Shown: positions 26,652 to 35,189, counted from the first letter of the stretch. The stretch is DNA of 64,000 bases from Roseovarius pacificus (GCF_900142665.1 NZ_FRBR01000013.1:52858-116857), one strand, 5' to 3'. Notes: generated from the sequence alone by a model not told the origin. Numbers and translations: made by a program.

Positions 26652-26652
26652 C
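26637..26652. promoter_or_regulatory. Degenerate parS-like site overlapping ctRNA promoter
   Basis: GTTGGCGGCTGTCAAC differs from the two downstream parS palindromes at only two positions and covers the -35 box of the antisense RNA promoter. RepB could bind here weakly and modulate the ctRNA; this is inference from similarity. Confidence 0.5.
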
Positions 26653-26699
26653 TGGCGTCGGACTCCGGCGGGCGAAAAAGTTTTGTCTCGTGATAAGCT

Positions 26700-27899
26700 A
26701 TGGACGTTTTGACAACGACGCCCTTTGGGCAGCGGCCGGTTTCGGCTGCTTTGATGAAACATGCGCAGGCCGCTCAGGCGCAGCCCGCCATTCCCCATAT
26801 CAACAAATGGGAACTGTTTCGCGAACTCTGCACCGCCAAGGCCGCTTTCGGCGTGTCCGACCGCGATCTGACGGTATTGAACGCGCTTTTGTCCTTTCAC
26901 CAGGAAACCAGCCTGTCGGACAATGACATGCTGATCGTCTTTCCCTCGAACGCCGCTCTGGGCGAACGGGCGCACGGCATGGCCGAAAGCACCCTGCGCC
27001 GGCATCTGGCCGTTCTGGTGGAGTCGGGTCTGATTCTGCGCCACGACAGTCCCAACGGTAAGCGCTACGCCGTGCGCGGTGCCGATGGCGACCTGTCGCG
27101 CGCTTTCGGCTTCGATCTGCGCCCGCTGCTGGTCAAGGCCGATCAGATCACCACAGCCGCCGCCGAGACCCGCGCCGCGGCCGAGCGCCTGCGCCGGATG
27201 CGCGAAGACCTGACCCTGATGAAGCGCGATGCGATCAAGCTGGTGGCCTACGGGCAGGACAATGCCCCTCACAGCGCCTGGGAGGCCCTCCAGAGCCGCC
27301 TTCTGACCGTTCACAAGGCCATGCGCCGCAAGCTGCCCCTGGACGATCTCCAGACCCTCTCAGCAGAATTGCGCGATGTGCTGGCCGAAACACAACGCCG
27401 TTTGGCTGTTGAGTCAGAAGAAATGAGCGGCAGTGACAGTGAAACTGAGCGTCACTATCATAATTCAAACAAAGACTCTCATGAATCTGAACTCTGCCAT
27501 GAAAATGGCGAAGGCGGCGGGGATAGCCCTCCTGATCCAGAGGCTGAACATGCTGAAACAGAGTCTAAAAAGCAGGTAAACCTGCCGCTCGCTCTGGTCA
27601 CCAAGGCCTGCCCCGATTTGCAGCCCTATATGCAGGACGAAATCCGGTCATGGCATCAATTGGTCGAAGGGGCCGCTTTCGTCCGTGGCATGATGGGCAT
27701 CAGCCCCGACGCCTGGCTCGAAGCGCAACGCGCCATGGGCCCGGAAAACGCCGCGATCACCGTGGCCTGCATCCTGCAACGTGTCTCCGAGATCAACAGC
27801 CCCGGCGGCTATCTCAGGGCCCTGTCGCGCAAAGCACAGGATGGCGGTTTCTCACCCGGTCCGATGGTCATGGCGTTGCTCAACACTGGGGCAGCGTAA
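26700..27899 (+). CDS. repC: Replication initiator RepC
   Basis: A 399-residue RepC, the only essential initiator of repABC plasmids. The N-terminal domain carries helix-turn-helix elements (MAESTLRRHLAVLVESGLIL, about residues 96-115), and the C-terminal domain starts after a variable acidic linker (SETERHYHNSNKDS) and includes FVRGMMGISPDAWLEAQ and INSPGGYLRALSRKA, conserved in RepC. A purine-rich ribosome-binding site is weak, as is usual for repC, whose translation is controlled by the ctRNA and mRNA folding. The low-G+C part of the gene probably contains oriV. Copy control is by the antisense RNA immediately upstream. Confidence 0.93.
   Translation: MDVLTTTPFGQRPVSAALMKHAQAAQAQPAIPHINKWELFRELCTAKAAFGVSDRDLTVLNALLSFHQETSLSDNDMLIVFPSNAALGERAHGMAESTLRRHLAVLVESGLILRHDSPNGKRYAVRGADGDLSRAFGFDLRPLLVKADQITTAAAETRAAAERLRRMREDLTLMKRDAIKLVAYGQDNAPHSAWEALQSRLLTVHKAMRRKLPLDDLQTLSAELRDVLAETQRRLAVESEEMSGSDSETERHYHNSNKDSHESELCHENGEGGGDSPPDPEAEHAETESKKQVNLPLALVTKACPDLQPYMQDEIRSWHQLVEGAAFVRGMMGISPDAWLEAQRAMGPENAAITVACILQRVSEINSPGGYLRALSRKAQDGGFSPGPMVMALLNTGAA
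27405..27590. other. Putative origin of replication inside repC
   Basis: The central part of repC has clearly lower G+C than the surrounding coding sequence (runs such as CATAATTCAAACAAAGACTC) and encodes the poorly conserved linker. In studied repABC plasmids oriV lies in such an A+T-rich segment inside repC. Placement is by analogy and composition only. Confidence 0.55.
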
Positions 27900-27958
27900 G
27901 ACGATTATTGCAATGTCAGAGTCGTATTCGACTACCCGGTTCGCTGCGATGGCGGTGA

Positions 27959-27974
27959 GTTGACAGCTGTCAAC
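27959..27974. promoter_or_regulatory. parS centromere-like palindrome 1
   Basis: GTTGACAGCTGTCAAC is a perfect 16-bp palindrome 59 bases after the repC stop. It fits the GTTNNNNGCNNNNAAC pattern of repABC parS sites bound by RepB. Confidence 0.88.
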
Positions 27975-28005
27975 TCCTGGGCTGGAGGGTGCTTCCGAGG
28001 CGAAA

Positions 28006-28021
28006 GTTGACAGCTGTCAAC
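28006..28021. promoter_or_regulatory. parS centromere-like palindrome 2
   Basis: An identical GTTGACAGCTGTCAAC lies 47 bases from the first copy (start to start). Two identical sites close together behind repC make a typical small centromere for RepB loading. Confidence 0.88.
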
Positions 28022-28041
28022 TCAGCGCCCTGCCCTGCCCG

Positions 28042-28794
28042 TCAGGTCGACAGGAACCGCACATGCCCCGGCTCGATGATCGCCGCGGTCAGGCGACCTG
28101 TCTGGAACGCCCCGGTGTCAATCCCGATCCGCCCATCGCGGAATTCCGGGGCCGTGCGGATGAAGTGCCCATGAACGACCCACAGATCGTCCTTCCGGGG
28201 TGTCGAGAACAGTTTGGGATGACCCCACAATAACCCATGTCCGCGATGCGCCTGAATGGGTTGCGTAGGATCGCCCCCGGCATGGCTGGCCACGATATTG
28301 CCGTTCCGCCAGATCAGAGGGCGATGGGCGATCCAGTCCAGCAATTCCTCCCCTGCCCTGTCGCGCAATGCGGCGCTCAGTTGGTCGGGGTTGCTGCCAT
28401 CGTCAGGATCGATCCCGAAACTGCGCAAGGTCTCCCGCCCGCCATTGCGCGACCAGAGCGGCCATTTGCTATTGGGGAGGTGCAGGAAGTCGATCATCAT
28501 CGCCTCGTGATTGCCCATCAGGCAAACCACGTCGCCGGGTCCCCTGCCCTGTTCGAGATCTGCCAGCCGACGCAAAACCTTGGCGCTGTCAGGACCGCGG
28601 TCGACATAGTCGCCCAGACAAACCACAGGCAAACCCGGCGCTTCGGCCTCCAGCTTGTCCAGAAGCGCCTCAAGCAGATCGTCATGGCCGTGAATATCCC
28701 CGATGGCGACAAAGCTGTGGTCCGGGTCAATCGGTGCCGAGAAGCGAAACCGCCGTTTTCCCAGCCGGGTTATGAAATCCTGAATCATCGCCAT
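28042..28794 (-). CDS. PPP-type metallophosphoesterase (serine/threonine phosphatase)
   Basis: A 250-residue calcineurin-like phosphatase. All metal-binding motifs of the PPP family are present in order: GDIHGHDD (about residue 32), GDYVDRGPDS (about 61), GNHE (about 94), then a later His in VASHAGG and another in VVHGHFI. It should hydrolyse phosphoserine/threonine or small phosphoesters with two metal ions in the cytoplasm. Its stop lies 21 bases from the second parS site, and it is transcribed toward repC. It is a stand-alone gene; a specific partner kinase is not seen. A diadenosine tetraphosphatase-like activity is also possible for this fold. Confidence 0.88.
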   Translation of the reverse strand: MAMIQDFITRLGKRRFRFSAPIDPDHSFVAIGDIHGHDDLLEALLDKLEAEAPGLPVVCLGDYVDRGPDSAKVLRRLADLEQGRGPGDVVCLMGNHEAMMIDFLHLPNSKWPLWSRNGGRETLRSFGIDPDDGSNPDQLSAALRDRAGEELLDWIAHRPLIWRNGNIVASHAGGDPTQPIQAHRGHGLLWGHPKLFSTPRKDDLWVVHGHFIRTAPEFRDGRIGIDTGAFQTGRLTAAIIEPGHVRFLST

Positions 28795-28957
28795 GGGTAC
28801 AGCTTTAAGGTGTTTGAGAACTTCGGCAAGGGGTGGCGTGTTATTTGCGGGCCGTTAACAGATTGTGCGGGAGTTCATGGTGTTTTCGGTGCAAAGGAAA
28901 TAGCGACGAGCGTTGCTGCTTTGACAGCTATCGACGTAGCGAAACGCCTGATGCGTG

Positions 28958-30016
28958 TCACAACCCCGCCGCTTTGGTCAGGTTTACCCGGAACCGATCC
29001 CGCCTGCGCTGATAGCGGCGGGTCATTTCGGCGGAGGTGTGGCCAAGCTGTTTCTGGACATAGCGTTCGTCGACCTCGGCGGAACTGGCGAGACCGGCGC
29101 GGAGGGAATGACCGGAGAACAGCCGCAAGCGATCCTTCTCGGGGAGGTCGGCGCGGATGCCAGCGGCGAGGACGGTTTGCTTGATCAGGCGGGCGACGTG
29201 TTTGTCGTTGAGGCGGGTTTCTAGGGCACGTTTGCCGTCGCGGGAGGTGCGGGTGAAGATGGGGCCGAAGTCGATTCTGGCGAAGTGCAGCCATTGTTCG
29301 AGCGCGTGAACCGGGCAGGTTTGTTCCGAAGACCCGCGGCCGATCTCGACCTCGCGCCAGCCGGTTTTGGCATTGAGCGTGAGCAGGGCGCCATCGCTGA
29401 AAACTTCGATCCAGCCGCCGGAGTCGGGCGTGTCGTCCTTGCCGACATCGAGGCTGACGATCTCGGATCGCCGCAGGCCCCCGGCATAGCCGATCAGCAG
29501 GATCGCGCGATCCCGCAGGCCCCGCAGATCGTGGGGCAGGGTGGCCAGCATGGCGAGGATATCCTCGGCGCCGATGGCTTCTTTCTGCACCGGGGGGCGG
29601 GCGTGTTTGCGTTTGATTCCGGCCAGCACGGTGGCGATATGGCGGTTCTTGCGGTCGAGCGTCAGGCCGCGCTGCGCGTAGTTCCAGGCGAGGCCGGAGA
29701 GGCGGCGCTCGATGGTCGAGACCGAAAGGGCAGGGGCGTTGCCAGCCGGTGCGGCAAGGTCCGCAAGGTAAAGCCCGATCATTTCCGGCGAGGGGGGCAG
29801 GGGATCGGTGCCTTTCAGACGGCACCAGCGGGTAAAATGCGCCCAGTCCCTTGCATAGGCTTTCAGCGTGTTTTCGGAGGCGGCGGCGCGGGCATAGTCG
29901 CGTGCGGTATCCACCAGCCGATCCAGCGTGCCCGACCCGGCGACATGGGAGGGCAGGGCGATGTCGTCAGCCTCGTCTTGTTTTGGAGAGGCGTGAGGAT
30001 TATACTCCTTTGACAT
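28958..30016 (-). CDS. Tyrosine recombinase / integrase
   Basis: A 352-residue phage-integrase-family enzyme. It has an N-terminal SAM-like core-binding domain (ENTLKAYARDWAHFTRWCRL) and a catalytic domain with the family residues: Arg in GGLRRSEIVSL, HxxR in SGHSLRAG, His in LGHTSAEM and the nucleophile Tyr in MTRRYQRR. The ATG at 30016 is supported by GGAG about 10 bases upstream; longer in-frame starts would run into the divergent ccdA gene. Such recombinases on repABC plasmids can resolve plasmid dimers or move cassettes. The gene is divergent from ccdA with only 22 bases between the start codons. Confidence 0.9.
   Translation of the reverse strand: MSKEYNPHASPKQDEADDIALPSHVAGSGTLDRLVDTARDYARAAASENTLKAYARDWAHFTRWCRLKGTDPLPPSPEMIGLYLADLAAPAGNAPALSVSTIERRLSGLAWNYAQRGLTLDRKNRHIATVLAGIKRKHARPPVQKEAIGAEDILAMLATLPHDLRGLRDRAILLIGYAGGLRRSEIVSLDVGKDDTPDSGGWIEVFSDGALLTLNAKTGWREVEIGRGSSEQTCPVHALEQWLHFARIDFGPIFTRTSRDGKRALETRLNDKHVARLIKQTVLAAGIRADLPEKDRLRLFSGHSLRAGLASSAEVDERYVQKQLGHTSAEMTRRYQRRRDRFRVNLTKAAGL
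29979..30006 (+). promoter_or_regulatory. Probable ccdAB promoter inside the recombinase 5' end
   Basis: TTGTTT (29979-29984), 16 bases and TATACT (30001-30006) form a fair sigma-70-like promoter directed at ccdA. It overlaps the first codons of the divergent recombinase gene, so CcdA/CcdB binding could affect both. Confidence 0.45.
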
Positions 30017-30038
30017 ACGTATTCTCCGGGAGGTTTCG

Positions 30039-30260
30039 ATGGGGCGTGTGAAGGTCAATCTGACGCTGGACGCGGACGTGGCGGAAACGGCCCGATCGCT
30101 GGGGCTGAACATGTCGCGCCTTGCGGAGGCCGCGATTTCCGAGGCCGCCAAGGTGGAACGCAACCGGCGCTGGCGCGAGGAAAACAGCGCGGCGATCAGC
30201 GCCTATGCCGACGAGGTGGCGCAAGAGGGCCTGCCCCTCGCGCGGTACAGAAGCTTCTGA
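30039..30260 (+). CDS. ccdA: Type II antitoxin CcdA
   Basis: A 73-residue antitoxin. The N-terminal ribbon-helix-helix part (VKVNLTLDADVAETARSL, NMSRLAEAAISEA) binds DNA, and the C-terminal RRWREENSAAISAYADEVAQ matches the CcdA tail that wraps the toxin. The length is the usual one for CcdA. It starts after GGGAGG and is followed 12 bases later by ccdB. The module stabilises the plasmid by killing cells that lose it; the antitoxin also represses its own promoter. Confidence 0.92.
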   Translation: MGRVKVNLTLDADVAETARSLGLNMSRLAEAAISEAAKVERNRRWREENSAAISAYADEVAQEGLPLARYRSF

Positions 30261-30272
30261 GGCGCAGTTGCG

Positions 30273-30566
30273 ATGGCGCAATTCGATCTTTACCGGCTGA
30301 GCGGCGGGCAACTTGTGGTGGATTTGCAGACCGACCTGATCGGCATCGAGGCCTCGCGGGTGGTGGCCCCGTTGCGTGAGGCGGGCCGGTATGCGGCCTT
30401 TCCGGGGCTGACGCCCTCTGTCGAGGTCGGAGGGGCGACATGGATCGTGCGCGTTCAGGAACTGGCCGCTGTTCCGGGGGCGGAATTGCGCGACGTTGTC
30501 GGATCGTTGTCCGAACATCGGGACGCGCTGAAGCGCGCCCTGGATATCCTGATCGACGGCGTTTGA
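30273..30566 (+). CDS. ccdB: Type II toxin CcdB (gyrase poison)
   Basis: A 97-residue toxin with the typical N-terminus QFDLYRLSGGQLVVDLQTDL and a C-terminal helix ending RALDILIDGV, the region of CcdB that contacts GyrA (the family ends W-G-I or similar; here the last residues are DGV, a deviation to note). The length fits CcdB (about 100 residues). It is directly behind ccdA in the usual antitoxin-first order. Activity against DNA gyrase is inferred from the family. Confidence 0.9.
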   Translation: MAQFDLYRLSGGQLVVDLQTDLIGIEASRVVAPLREAGRYAAFPGLTPSVEVGGATWIVRVQELAAVPGAELRDVVGSLSEHRDALKRALDILIDGV

Positions 30567-30823
30567 CGGGGAGCGGGCAAAAGCGCGCCGATCTCTCTGG
30601 TCGCGCTGAGCCGCGTTAAGCGTATCAGACGGGGCTGAGGCTGTTTTCCCGGTCTTTGGCGGCATCTTTTCCCTGATATCCTGCGCAAAATGGGGCTGTG
30701 ACATAGCCTAATCCATTCATGTCCGATAAGGCAACATTATTGGACGTGACGGGGGACCACAAGGCGGGGCGGTTTGCACATCATATTGTGGACGAAAGCG
30801 CCGCGTCGATGTAGGCTCTTGGC

Positions 30824-31777
30824 ATGACATATGCCCGCGACCTCCGCATCAACGGCCCTGACACGCTACCCCGGATGCCCGCCTGGGTCACCTCCGTGCG
30901 CGCCGAAACCCCTGAAACTGTGGCTTTTCGGTCGGGGGCTGCGTTCTCGGTGCTCGATCAACTGGTAACTGATCCCAGGCATGGCGTGCCGGTGAGGTTG
31001 CTTGCCAACCGGCTGGCGCTGAGCGCCGCAACCATGACCTCGAAACTGGAAGGGCGGCTGGCGCGAGAGGCGGATATCCGCGATGCCTGGCATCTGACGC
31101 CACCGGGCGAGGCGCGTGGGCCGGACGGCGATTTGCTGGAGTTCTGGCGCGGGGCGGTGCGCCTGCGGGCGGGCAGCGCTGGTGAGATCGCCGATTTGGT
31201 TGGAGGGGGTTTTGCAGGTGACGTTGGTGTCTGGCTGGACGCCGGGCAAGAACGCGCCCGGACCCATGGGCCGCTTGCGGGTTGTGTGGCTGTCCTGCGT
31301 GCCGTACTCGACGCCGACGACCGGGCGGAGCGTGTGGCCTGTCTGCTGTCCGACATCGTTCTGGCGCGGGCGCTGAACTGGAAGGTGGTGCTGCCCGTCT
31401 CGGCGCAGCGGCTCAGCAAGGGGATGCTGCGCGATCTGGCTGCGAACGGGCAGGGGGCCGGACTGGCGGTTCAGGCGCGGAGTCTGGAAAGCGTTGGGGA
31501 AACGATCCGGCTGGCGCGGGACCTTGCCCGCCGCGCGGAGGCGCTCCGTGCTGTCGCGTCGAAGCTGCGGGCGAAAGGGTCGGACGCGGCGGTCGGGCTG
31601 TTCCTGAGAGAGGATGCCGTGGCGCCTTCGACCATGCTGTCGCCGCGCATTCGGGGCACGTCGATCCCGATGAGTGACCGCGCTGCACGGCGCTTCTGCG
31701 ACCGGCTGGTCGAACTCGGTGTCGCGCGGGAGTTGACCGGGCGGGCGAGTTTCCGACTCTACGGGATCGCATCATGA
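30824..31777 (+). CDS. DUF1403 family protein
   Basis: A 317-residue protein of a family I recognise as DUF1403, found mainly on alphaproteobacterial plasmids beside scpB. It is mostly alpha-helical, with VLDQLVTDPRHGVPVRLLAN and LALSAATMTSKLEGR near the N-terminus and ARRFCDRLVELGVARELTG near the C-terminus, which resembles a winged-helix end. No catalytic motif or membrane segment is visible. It overlaps the next gene by 4 bases (ATGA), so the two are translationally coupled. A role as partner of ScpB in plasmid DNA organisation is the most sensible inference, but the function is unknown. Confidence 0.75.
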   Translation: MTYARDLRINGPDTLPRMPAWVTSVRAETPETVAFRSGAAFSVLDQLVTDPRHGVPVRLLANRLALSAATMTSKLEGRLAREADIRDAWHLTPPGEARGPDGDLLEFWRGAVRLRAGSAGEIADLVGGGFAGDVGVWLDAGQERARTHGPLAGCVAVLRAVLDADDRAERVACLLSDIVLARALNWKVVLPVSAQRLSKGMLRDLAANGQGAGLAVQARSLESVGETIRLARDLARRAEALRAVASKLRAKGSDAAVGLFLREDAVAPSTMLSPRIRGTSIPMSDRAARRFCDRLVELGVARELTGRASFRLYGIAS

Positions 31778-32376
31778 CAACAGCGACCCGGAAACGGAAA
31801 CCGGCGGATGAGGGCGGCGCCGTCTTTGACCGGGAGCTGAACGACCTGCCGCCGGAGCTGCGCTGGCGCGAATGGATGGGGCGGATCGAGGCGGTGTTGT
31901 TTGCCAGTGCCGCGCCGGTTGGCCGCGAGGATCTGGCGCGCCTGGTGGGGCAGGGGGCCTCGGTCGAGATGCTGATCGAGGATATTCAGGCCGAGTTGGG
32001 AGGCCGTCCCTATGAACTCGCGCAGGTGGCGGGTGGCTGGATGTTCCGGACCCGAACGCGGTTCGCCGAGGCGATCAAGGTGGCGGCCGATCTCGGGGAG
32101 CAATCGCTGGCCTTCACCGAGATGGAGTTGGGGGTGCTCTGCGCCATCGCCTATCATCAGCCCATCGACCGGGCGGGGCTTGCCGAGATCTTCGGCAAGG
32201 AGGTCAGCCGCGATCTGCTGGCCCGGTTGCGCACCAAGGACCTGATCGCGAGCGGGCCGAGGTCGCCCCGGCCGGGTGCGCCGCATACCTTCGTGACGAC
32301 GGAGACGTTCCTAGTGACCTTCGATATGCAGAGCCTGCGGGACCTGCCGGAGTTGGAACTAGGTGCCGGAGAGTGA
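31774..32376 (+). CDS. scpB: ScpB-like segregation/condensation protein
   Basis: A 200-residue ScpB homologue, the winged-helix subunit that joins SMC and ScpA in condensin. Visible features are IEAVLFASAAPVGREDLARL, typical of the ScpB N-terminal winged helix, a second winged-helix QSLAFTEMELGVLCAIAYHQP with IDRAGLAEIFGKEVSRDLLA, and the family end GAPHTFVTTETFLVTFDMQSL ... RDLPEL. The start is fixed by the 4-base overlap with the DUF1403 gene. No scpA or smc is in the window, so it is either a stand-alone plasmid variant or works with chromosomal subunits. Confidence 0.85.
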   Translation: MTTATRKRKPADEGGAVFDRELNDLPPELRWREWMGRIEAVLFASAAPVGREDLARLVGQGASVEMLIEDIQAELGGRPYELAQVAGGWMFRTRTRFAEAIKVAADLGEQSLAFTEMELGVLCAIAYHQPIDRAGLAEIFGKEVSRDLLARLRTKDLIASGPRSPRPGAPHTFVTTETFLVTFDMQSLRDLPELELGAGE

Positions 32377-32846
32377 AGGAACGCGCGCTCACGATCGACG
32401 CAATTGTTGTTAAGGCCTGTCTGGCGGGAGAGAATCGCGACTCCCGGGGAAATCGACCGGGGCGAAGTGGGCGCCCGGCCGAGATCGGCTGGCGGAGGCG
32501 CATGTGCCAATTCCCGGTGAACCCGTCTTCCATTTGTCTGGTTCTGGCAACTTCTTCTTCTTCAAGCGAATCCGGAGCCCTGCGCCTGGTGCAATCCTGT
32601 ATGCCAGCCCGTCCGATGGGCGAGGGCGCCTGCTCTGCGCGAAAACCGGCCATGTTGGGCTATGCTGCGGCAGACGGAGGCGGAAGACCAGGACAGGAGC
32701 GTGAGAATGGAAATCGGAATTGACAGGAGCCGCGGCCCGTCGCAGCTTGCGGACCGAAGGCATTCGGCAGGGTGGGGGGCTGCGATTGTCGGCGTTGCAT
32801 CCGCCTCGGTGCGGTCTGTCAACGCAGGGTGCGAAGGGATCGCGTT
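32377..32846. other. Gap between scpB and the flavoprotein-patatin gene
   Basis: These 470 bases hold no convincing gene on either strand. Frames present have poor composition and no family resemblance. GAAGGGA near 32832-32838 serves as the ribosome-binding site of the next gene; its promoter presumably lies here. The stretch could be scarred insertion-sequence DNA, but no recognisable remnant was found. Confidence 0.5.
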
Positions 32847-35189
32847 ATGACGGATCGGCAAAGTCGCAAGTCACGCACGGGGGGCGCGGTAAAGCGCGCG
32901 TCCTCGGCCGGGTCCGTAACCGCCCCTTCGCGACAGGCCGATTTCCTGTTGGTCGGCGGCGGCGTCGCGAGCGCCATGGCGGCCGAAACCCTGCGGGCGG
33001 AGGGCGCGGCGGGTTCGATCCTGATCCTGTCGAATGAACCGGTGCGCCCCTATCACCGGCCACCATTGTCGAAGCAGACGCTGATCGAGGATGCGGAAAA
33101 CCGGATTTTCGTTCATTCCGAGGAGTTCTATCGCGAAAAGGCGATCGATCTGGAACTCGATACGACGGTGATCTCGGTCGATACGGAAAACCATGTGGTG
33201 ACGACGGCGGCGGGCGCGCGGATCGGCTATGGCAAGCTTCTGATCGCGACCGGCGCGATGCCGAAGGACCTGTCCGTTCCGGGCGCCGACCTTGCCGGCA
33301 TCCATACCCTGCGGCGGAAGGCCGATGCCGAAGAGATTCGCCGGGATGCCGCGGGGGCCCGTCATGCCGTGGTGCTTGGCGGCAGCTTCCTGGGGATGGA
33401 GACGGCGATGACGCTGCTCGGTCTCGGGCTCGATGTCACCATGATCGAAGCCGGTCCGCAGCTTCTTCCCTATCTCGAATCCGCTGAGCTGTCCGCGTAT
33501 TTCAGGAGTTATGTCGAAAGCCGGGGTGTCACGGTCCTGCTGAACGAAACCGCCACCGCCTGCCACGGCGCCGAGCGGGTTCGCGCGGTCGAGACGAATT
33601 CGGGGCAGCGGCTGCCTTGCGACCTTGTCATCGTCAGTATCGGCGTCGAGCCCGCCGCCGGGTTCCTGCAGGACAGCGGCATCGCGCTGGACGACGGACA
33701 CATCGTGGTGGACGCGTTTCTTTGCACCAACGCGCCGGATGTCTTTGCCGCCGGCGATGTCGCTGCCTTTTACGATCCGGTTTTTGAGCGCCGCCGCCAT
33801 GTCGGGCATTGGGACAATGCGGTGAAACAGGGGCGTCTGGCGGCCCGGAACATGATCGGGCGGCGGCTGCCTTATGACGAGGTCTCATATTTCTTCTGCG
33901 AGATCGGCGAGATCGGCTTCAACATGCTCGGCTGGCCCGAGGTGGCGGAGGAGCGGATCGAACGCGGCGCACTCGAAAACCGGTCCTTCTCGATGTTCTA
34001 TCTGAAGGGCGATGTTCCGTGCGCGCTGTTTTCGATTGGCCGGCCCGTGGACGAGACCCGCCGCATCGAGAGCATGATCCGCCATCGCGTGAATATCCGC
34101 GCGGTCCGGGACCGTTTGACGGACCCGAGCTTCAGTCTGGACCATGTCCCGATGCAAACCGCGCTGGTGCTTCAGGGTGGCGGCGCTCTTGGTGCCTTCG
34201 AATGTGGTGTCGTCAAGGCGCTTGAGGAAGAGCGGATATTCCCCGACATCGTCTCCGGCATATCCATCGGCGCCTTCAACGGAGCGATCATTGCCAGCCA
34301 CCCGCGGTGCGCCACCGAAGCGCTTGAGTCTTTCTGGGCTGAATTGTCGGTGACCACCCCCGGCATACCCTTCGCCCTGGGCAGGCGCGCGCTTGCCGAG
34401 TTGCAGATACTGGCATTCGGGGTGCCGGGATTTTTCGAGCCTCGCTGGATGCAGCCGATGGCGTCATTCAGCAAACTGCCGTTCAACTGGACGAGTTACT
34501 ACGACACCGCGCCCGTGAAAGAGCTGCTTGCGAAATACGTCGATTTCGCGGCTTTGAAGACAAGCCCGGTACGGCTGCTGCTTAGCGCCGTCAACGTCGC
34601 CACCGCAGAGCTTGTTCTGTTCGACAGCTATGTCAACGATCTCACCGCCGACCACATTCTTGCAAGCGGCAGCCTGCCGCCGGGATTTCCCTGGACGGTC
34701 ATCGACGGCAAGGCCTATTGGGATGCCGGCATCGTCAGCAACTCGCCGCTGGATCTTCTCATGGATCGGTGCGGTCCGGACGGGAAACGGGTTTTCGTGG
34801 TCGATCTTTTCGCGGGCGAAAGCCCGCTTCCGGCCAATATGGCCGAGGTGCTGCTGCGGCGAGACGAAATCGTCTATACCGAAAGCATCAGGAGCGACCT
34901 GCGCCGGCGCGAGACGATTTCGGCGTATCGCAAGCTCATCAGCCATCTCGTTTCCCGGCTCGACCCCGCCGAGGCCGCTAGACTCGAGCTTTTGCCGGGA
35001 TATATTCAGCTTATGGGCGACGGGGGCGAGACCACCATCACACGGTTTGCCCGGCAGAGACAGGAGGGGGCGTCGTCCGACTACAATTTTTCGACCGAGA
35101 CCATCGAAGCCCATGTGGCCGAAGGTTATGCTGAAGCGAAGAAGGTTCTTGGCATGGCGGCGGGGCCTCATGACAGTTCTCATAAATGA
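32847..35189 (+). CDS. Flavoprotein reductase-patatin phospholipase fusion
   Basis: A 780-residue two-part protein. Residues about 30-425 form an FAD/NAD-dependent reductase of the ferredoxin-reductase (BphA4-like) type: FLLVGGGVASAMAAETL (FAD site), RPYHRPPLSK, LLIATGAMPKDL, VVLGGSFLGMETAMTL (NAD site) and TNAPDVFAAGDVAAF, plus a C-terminal reductase domain. Residues about 435-700 form a patatin: oxyanion loop LVLQGGGALGAFECG, nucleophile SGISIGAFNG (GxSxG) and the Asp in WDAGIVSNSP. The ATG at 32847 is chosen for its ribosome-binding site. The patatin part would hydrolyse membrane lipids, perhaps under redox control. A downstream cluster encodes FtsH, another patatin and an ABC1 kinase. This fusion is unusual as far as I know. 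Confidence 0.87.
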   Translation: MTDRQSRKSRTGGAVKRASSAGSVTAPSRQADFLLVGGGVASAMAAETLRAEGAAGSILILSNEPVRPYHRPPLSKQTLIEDAENRIFVHSEEFYREKAIDLELDTTVISVDTENHVVTTAAGARIGYGKLLIATGAMPKDLSVPGADLAGIHTLRRKADAEEIRRDAAGARHAVVLGGSFLGMETAMTLLGLGLDVTMIEAGPQLLPYLESAELSAYFRSYVESRGVTVLLNETATACHGAERVRAVETNSGQRLPCDLVIVSIGVEPAAGFLQDSGIALDDGHIVVDAFLCTNAPDVFAAGDVAAFYDPVFERRRHVGHWDNAVKQGRLAARNMIGRRLPYDEVSYFFCEIGEIGFNMLGWPEVAEERIERGALENRSFSMFYLKGDVPCALFSIGRPVDETRRIESMIRHRVNIRAVRDRLTDPSFSLDHVPMQTALVLQGGGALGAFECGVVKALEEERIFPDIVSGISIGAFNGAIIASHPRCATEALESFWAELSVTTPGIPFALGRRALAELQILAFGVPGFFEPRWMQPMASFSKLPFNWTSYYDTAPVKELLAKYVDFAALKTSPVRLLLSAVNVATAELVLFDSYVNDLTADHILASGSLPPGFPWTVIDGKAYWDAGIVSNSPLDLLMDRCGPDGKRVFVVDLFAGESPLPANMAEVLLRRDEIVYTESIRSDLRRRETISAYRKLISHLVSRLDPAEAARLELLPGYIQLMGDGGETTITRFARQRQEGASSDYNFSTETIEAHVAEGYAEAKKVLGMAAGPHDSSHK

